A stretch of 64,000 nucleotides of DNA, from assembly GCA_020635495.1 (NCBI GenBank), contig JACJZQ010000005.1, positions 142,500 through 206,499 of the forward strand. The letters are read 5' to 3'. Below, piece by piece: positions 62,156 to 64,000 of the stretch (the first letter of the stretch is position 1; each line of letters opens with the position of its first letter). Origin of the DNA: Flavobacteriales bacterium (GTDB lineage Bacteria; Bacteroidota; Bacteroidia; UBA10329). The notes beneath the pieces are model-generated. The model was not told the DNA's origin and searched no databases. It was given only the letters and a program-made list of their open reading frames with translations. A program made the position numbers and the translations under genes.

Positions 62156-63286
62156 CTAGATATCCAAAGTGCCACTGTCCCTGAACAAGTCGCTTATTCC
62201 AATAACGGTGCCATCATTTAAATAGGTGAAATAGTCATTGGATACTGAGTTTTGCTCTTTTATTCTTGATTCTTTATCAATTGAGTCAACAGCACTCCAG
62301 TCTCCACGAACTGCGGCTATCAGGCTGTGGAACACATTGGAGCGTAAACCTATAAACAAGCCACCGTCATAACGGCGGTTAGAATAAGGATAACTAGGTC
62401 GGTATTGTCCAACATGAATTCCTACAAAACCTTCGCCATCCAATAAGTCTCCTATTGGCTTCCACAGTCTGATTCTTGGTATCAGTTCAAACTCACCCTT
62501 GATTCCAAAGTGAAGTCTTGCAGAAAGTAATCGGAACCCTAGAATAGTGCATACACGTGCGTAATGCTCAATTATAGCCGTTCTACCGATGCCATTATGT
62601 TCGCCTTCAATAAATTCTGTGTCACCATAAGAATAGGGGTCTTCACAATACAATTTTGAGTATGACCTCGAATGGTGCTCTTCTCTAAAACTTGTACCAA
62701 CTATGTAGCCTTTAACACGAATTGGAATACCGTTACGGTCTAAAACGGAGATTCTCTGGAACTGCATTCTCCAGTTGTCAAACTCATTATTGCCAAATGA
62801 GACTCCCCGAAAACGGCCTTTAGCTTCTCCAATGAATGGCTTGACTACGCTTCTTGCACACAGGTAATCTGGCACATCTCCCCTCTCCCTTCTAATAATT
62901 GACATCCCGTCAAAACCAGCATGCGTTGACTTGCCCAATACCTTGTCCATATGGGCAAAATATTTTATACCAAGATATTCACTCATGAAATACCGAAAGA
63001 ATGCCTGCCCGAGCTCTTGTGATAGTGTTCTTTTCTTCGCCGCACTTGCAACTGCATCATCACGAAACCGAAAATCGGAAGCCCCTGTTATGAATCGTAG
63101 GTATTCCAAATCAAAGTGATTGACCCTAGGCGGCCTCACACCATAACCGTCCATGTAGTAATGATGATAGAGGATTCCAAGGTCAATTTCAACCTCGCTT
63201 ACTGCAGCATTAATCCTTGGGTCTGCCCTCAAAGCATCTGGAATCTCGGGAAATCGATTTAAGGCAATTCGTATGGTTTTCTTCAT
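62156..63286 (-). CDS. orphan PD-(D/E)XK nuclease-like protein
   Basis: A 376-residue soluble protein of no named family known to me. A textbook catalytic pattern occurs mid-protein: P139-D140, thirteen residues, then E154-A-K156 in FIGEAKGRFRG, preceded by VPDYLCARS. The N-terminal 130 residues are mixed, with an aromatic stretch ILYHHYYMDGYG. The C-terminal half is beta-rich (RVKGYIVGTSF, FRLLSARLHFGIKGEFELIPRIRLW). The gene is single, on the minus strand, between the 748-aa nuclease-like gene and an AAA ATPase start. The island setting makes a restriction or defence role plausible but unproven. Confidence 0.6.
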   Translation of the reverse strand: MKKTIRIALNRFPEIPDALRADPRINAAVSEVEIDLGILYHHYYMDGYGVRPPRVNHFDLEYLRFITGASDFRFRDDAVASAAKKRTLSQELGQAFFRYFMSEYLGIKYFAHMDKVLGKSTHAGFDGMSIIRRERGDVPDYLCARSVVKPFIGEAKGRFRGVSFGNNEFDNWRMQFQRISVLDRNGIPIRVKGYIVGTSFREEHHSRSYSKLYCEDPYSYGDTEFIEGEHNGIGRTAIIEHYARVCTILGFRLLSARLHFGIKGEFELIPRIRLWKPIGDLLDGEGFVGIHVGQYRPSYPYSNRRYDGGLFIGLRSNVFHSLIAAVRGDWSAVDSIDKESRIKEQNSVSNDYFTYLNDGTVIGISDLFRDSGTLDI

Positions 63287-63680
63287 ATCGATAGATAACT
63301 AGAAAATGCTTAATTACTGAATTCCAATGACAGCGACAACAACTTAGTTTACAGCTACACTAAACCTCCCATCCTAAGTATAGAAGTCATCTCACCATTA
63401 TCTCACAAACTCAGTGTAGTCCCAATGGGACTTGTTTGAGACAGGTATTTAGCATTGGATATGTTCGTGCCGACCATTTCTAAAGGCTACTACCACGAAT
63501 AGCCCACCAAAGGTGGGCTCAACTTTTTAAATTAGTCAATTGCAGGGTTTTTGCGCAAAGGGTTTCGCACAATGATTTTTGCATTTTAACCTGACCGACG
63601 TCCCAAAACAGAGTGTATCTTGCTTGGCCTGACAAAAATTGGTCGGGATTCATCAATTAACTCGATTTCAAGTGCAACCG
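63287..63680. other. intergenic region with two hairpins, no gene
   Basis: The region between the divergent nuclease and AAA ATPase genes holds a short hairpin, GTCCC-AAT-GGGAC (63418-63430), and a stronger one at 63501-63519. No supported frame and no tRNA are seen. The second hairpin has no plus-strand gene before it, so a short untranslated transcript upstream is possible. Confidence 0.4.
63501..63528 (+). terminator. terminator-like hairpin without an upstream gene
   Basis: AGCCCACC (63501-63508) pairs exactly with GGTGGGCT (63512-63519) over AAA. After CAAC a run of T follows on the plus strand. It stands about 150 bases before the AAA ATPase start. Confidence 0.6.
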
Positions 63681-64000
63681 ATGGAAGAAAACTTATTGAA
63701 TCTGATAAAAGCAAACGTAAAACTGATTCAGATAATCAGCTACGAATCTCTGAGAATCCACGCAATGTTGGTTCATTCTAGTCAGAAGCTCAAAAGGGAA
63801 CTCTTTGCTTGGAATAGAGTTGACGGTATCAGAAGATGGAACGCTGAAAACAAGCGGTTTGAAGTACATGAAGAGGATTTCGTTGCACCAAACAGTGCGT
63901 TGGAATTTTTCGATGAGCATCAAGGGGGATTGATTCTACTTCTAGAGGATTTCCATCCTGATCTTACTGAGGATAAACCTGGAATCGTTAAAACACTAAG
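63681..64000 (+). CDS. AAA+ ATPase N-terminal part (Ycf46-like), cut by the window end
   Basis: The open frame runs from the ATG at 63681 to the last base, 106 residues, with no stop. The start MEENLLNLIKANVKLIQIISYESLRI, the segment ELFAWNRVDGIRRW, and ALEFFDEHQGGLILLLEDFHPDL match the N-terminal domain I associate with Ycf46/CDC48-like AAA ATPases, in which a beta-strand ending in LEDFH precedes the ATPase module. The Walker motifs would lie beyond the window. The opposite-strand frame at 63693-63923 is its shadow. The role in the island is unknown. Confidence 0.6.
   Translation, partial: MEENLLNLIKANVKLIQIISYESLRIHAMLVHSSQKLKRELFAWNRVDGIRRWNAENKRFEVHEEDFVAPNSALEFFDEHQGGLILLLEDFHPDLTEDKPGIVKTL

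Larger units (their letters stand above)
51095..64000. mobile_element. genomic island, left end to beyond the window
   Basis: The island starts at the tRNA 3' fragment. To the right, base composition is visibly more A+T-rich than in the core genes on the left. The content is accessory: an excisionase-like HTH protein, a glycan operon, two orphan nuclease-like genes, a small membrane protein and an AAA ATPase. No integrase is in view; it would be expected near the intact tRNA at the other end. The right boundary is not seen. Confidence 0.6.

Noticed and set aside
63693..63923. 76-codon minus-strand frame at the right edge
   Set aside because: It is antisense to the clearly protein-like AAA ATPase N-terminus starting at 63681.

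Overview
The window reads as chromosome of a marine-type Bacteroidota (Flavobacteriales-like) bacterium. Evidence: type IX secretion (T9SS) sorting domains of both A and B type, a PorV/PorQ-family protein, a TonB receptor with a CarboxypepD_reg-like N-terminal domain, a lipoprotein BamA/TamA homologue, SprB-repeat and PKD proteins, and promoters of the Bacteroidota form TTG-N20/21-TAnnTTTG. Most leaders lack an obvious Shine-Dalgarno sequence.

Positions 1-30.2 kb are mainly core genome. First come a small T9SS substrate, hldD with a Rieske-like lipoprotein, and two small envelope genes. A three-gene export operon follows (3295-12260: TonB receptor, 1351-aa T9SS substrate, PorV/PorQ protein). 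Then come housekeeping genes: greA, a HIT hydrolase, ruvC, a SpoU methyltransferase, a TamL-like BamA homologue, class I aldolase, accD, rpsO-pnp, rpe, a lysine/alanine-dehydrogenase-like enzyme, an OmpA-like protein and rtcB with a TPR gene. A DUF4139 protein (28021-30204) carries inside it a CarboxypepD_reg/TonB-plug-like module that is also present in the TonB receptor at 3295-7062.

Positions 30.6-50.7 kb encode cell-surface proteins. An alpha-2-macroglobulin lipoprotein with an intact thioester is paired with PBP1C. Opposite them lies an 11.5-kb gene for a 3846-aa T9SS type B giant. Its SprB-repeat region is a higher-order tandem array of five 924-bp units (43834-48453), each holding four 77-residue repeats, followed by ten Ig-like and seven PKD repeats.

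At 51095-51112 stands the isolated 3' end of a tRNA gene (matching my recollection of tRNA-Asp), still followed by its hairpin terminator. I read this as the displaced attachment site of a genomic island that runs past the right edge. The island is visibly more A+T-rich. It carries an excisionase-like HTH protein, a tightly overlapping surface-glycan operon (HAD, two GT2 enzymes, a P-loop kinase, two GT-B enzymes, a NodB-like deacetylase and a small membrane protein), two unrelated PD-(D/E)XK nuclease-like proteins (748 and 376 aa), and the start of an AAA+ ATPase cut by the window end. No rRNA, intact tRNA, CRISPR array or transposase was seen.
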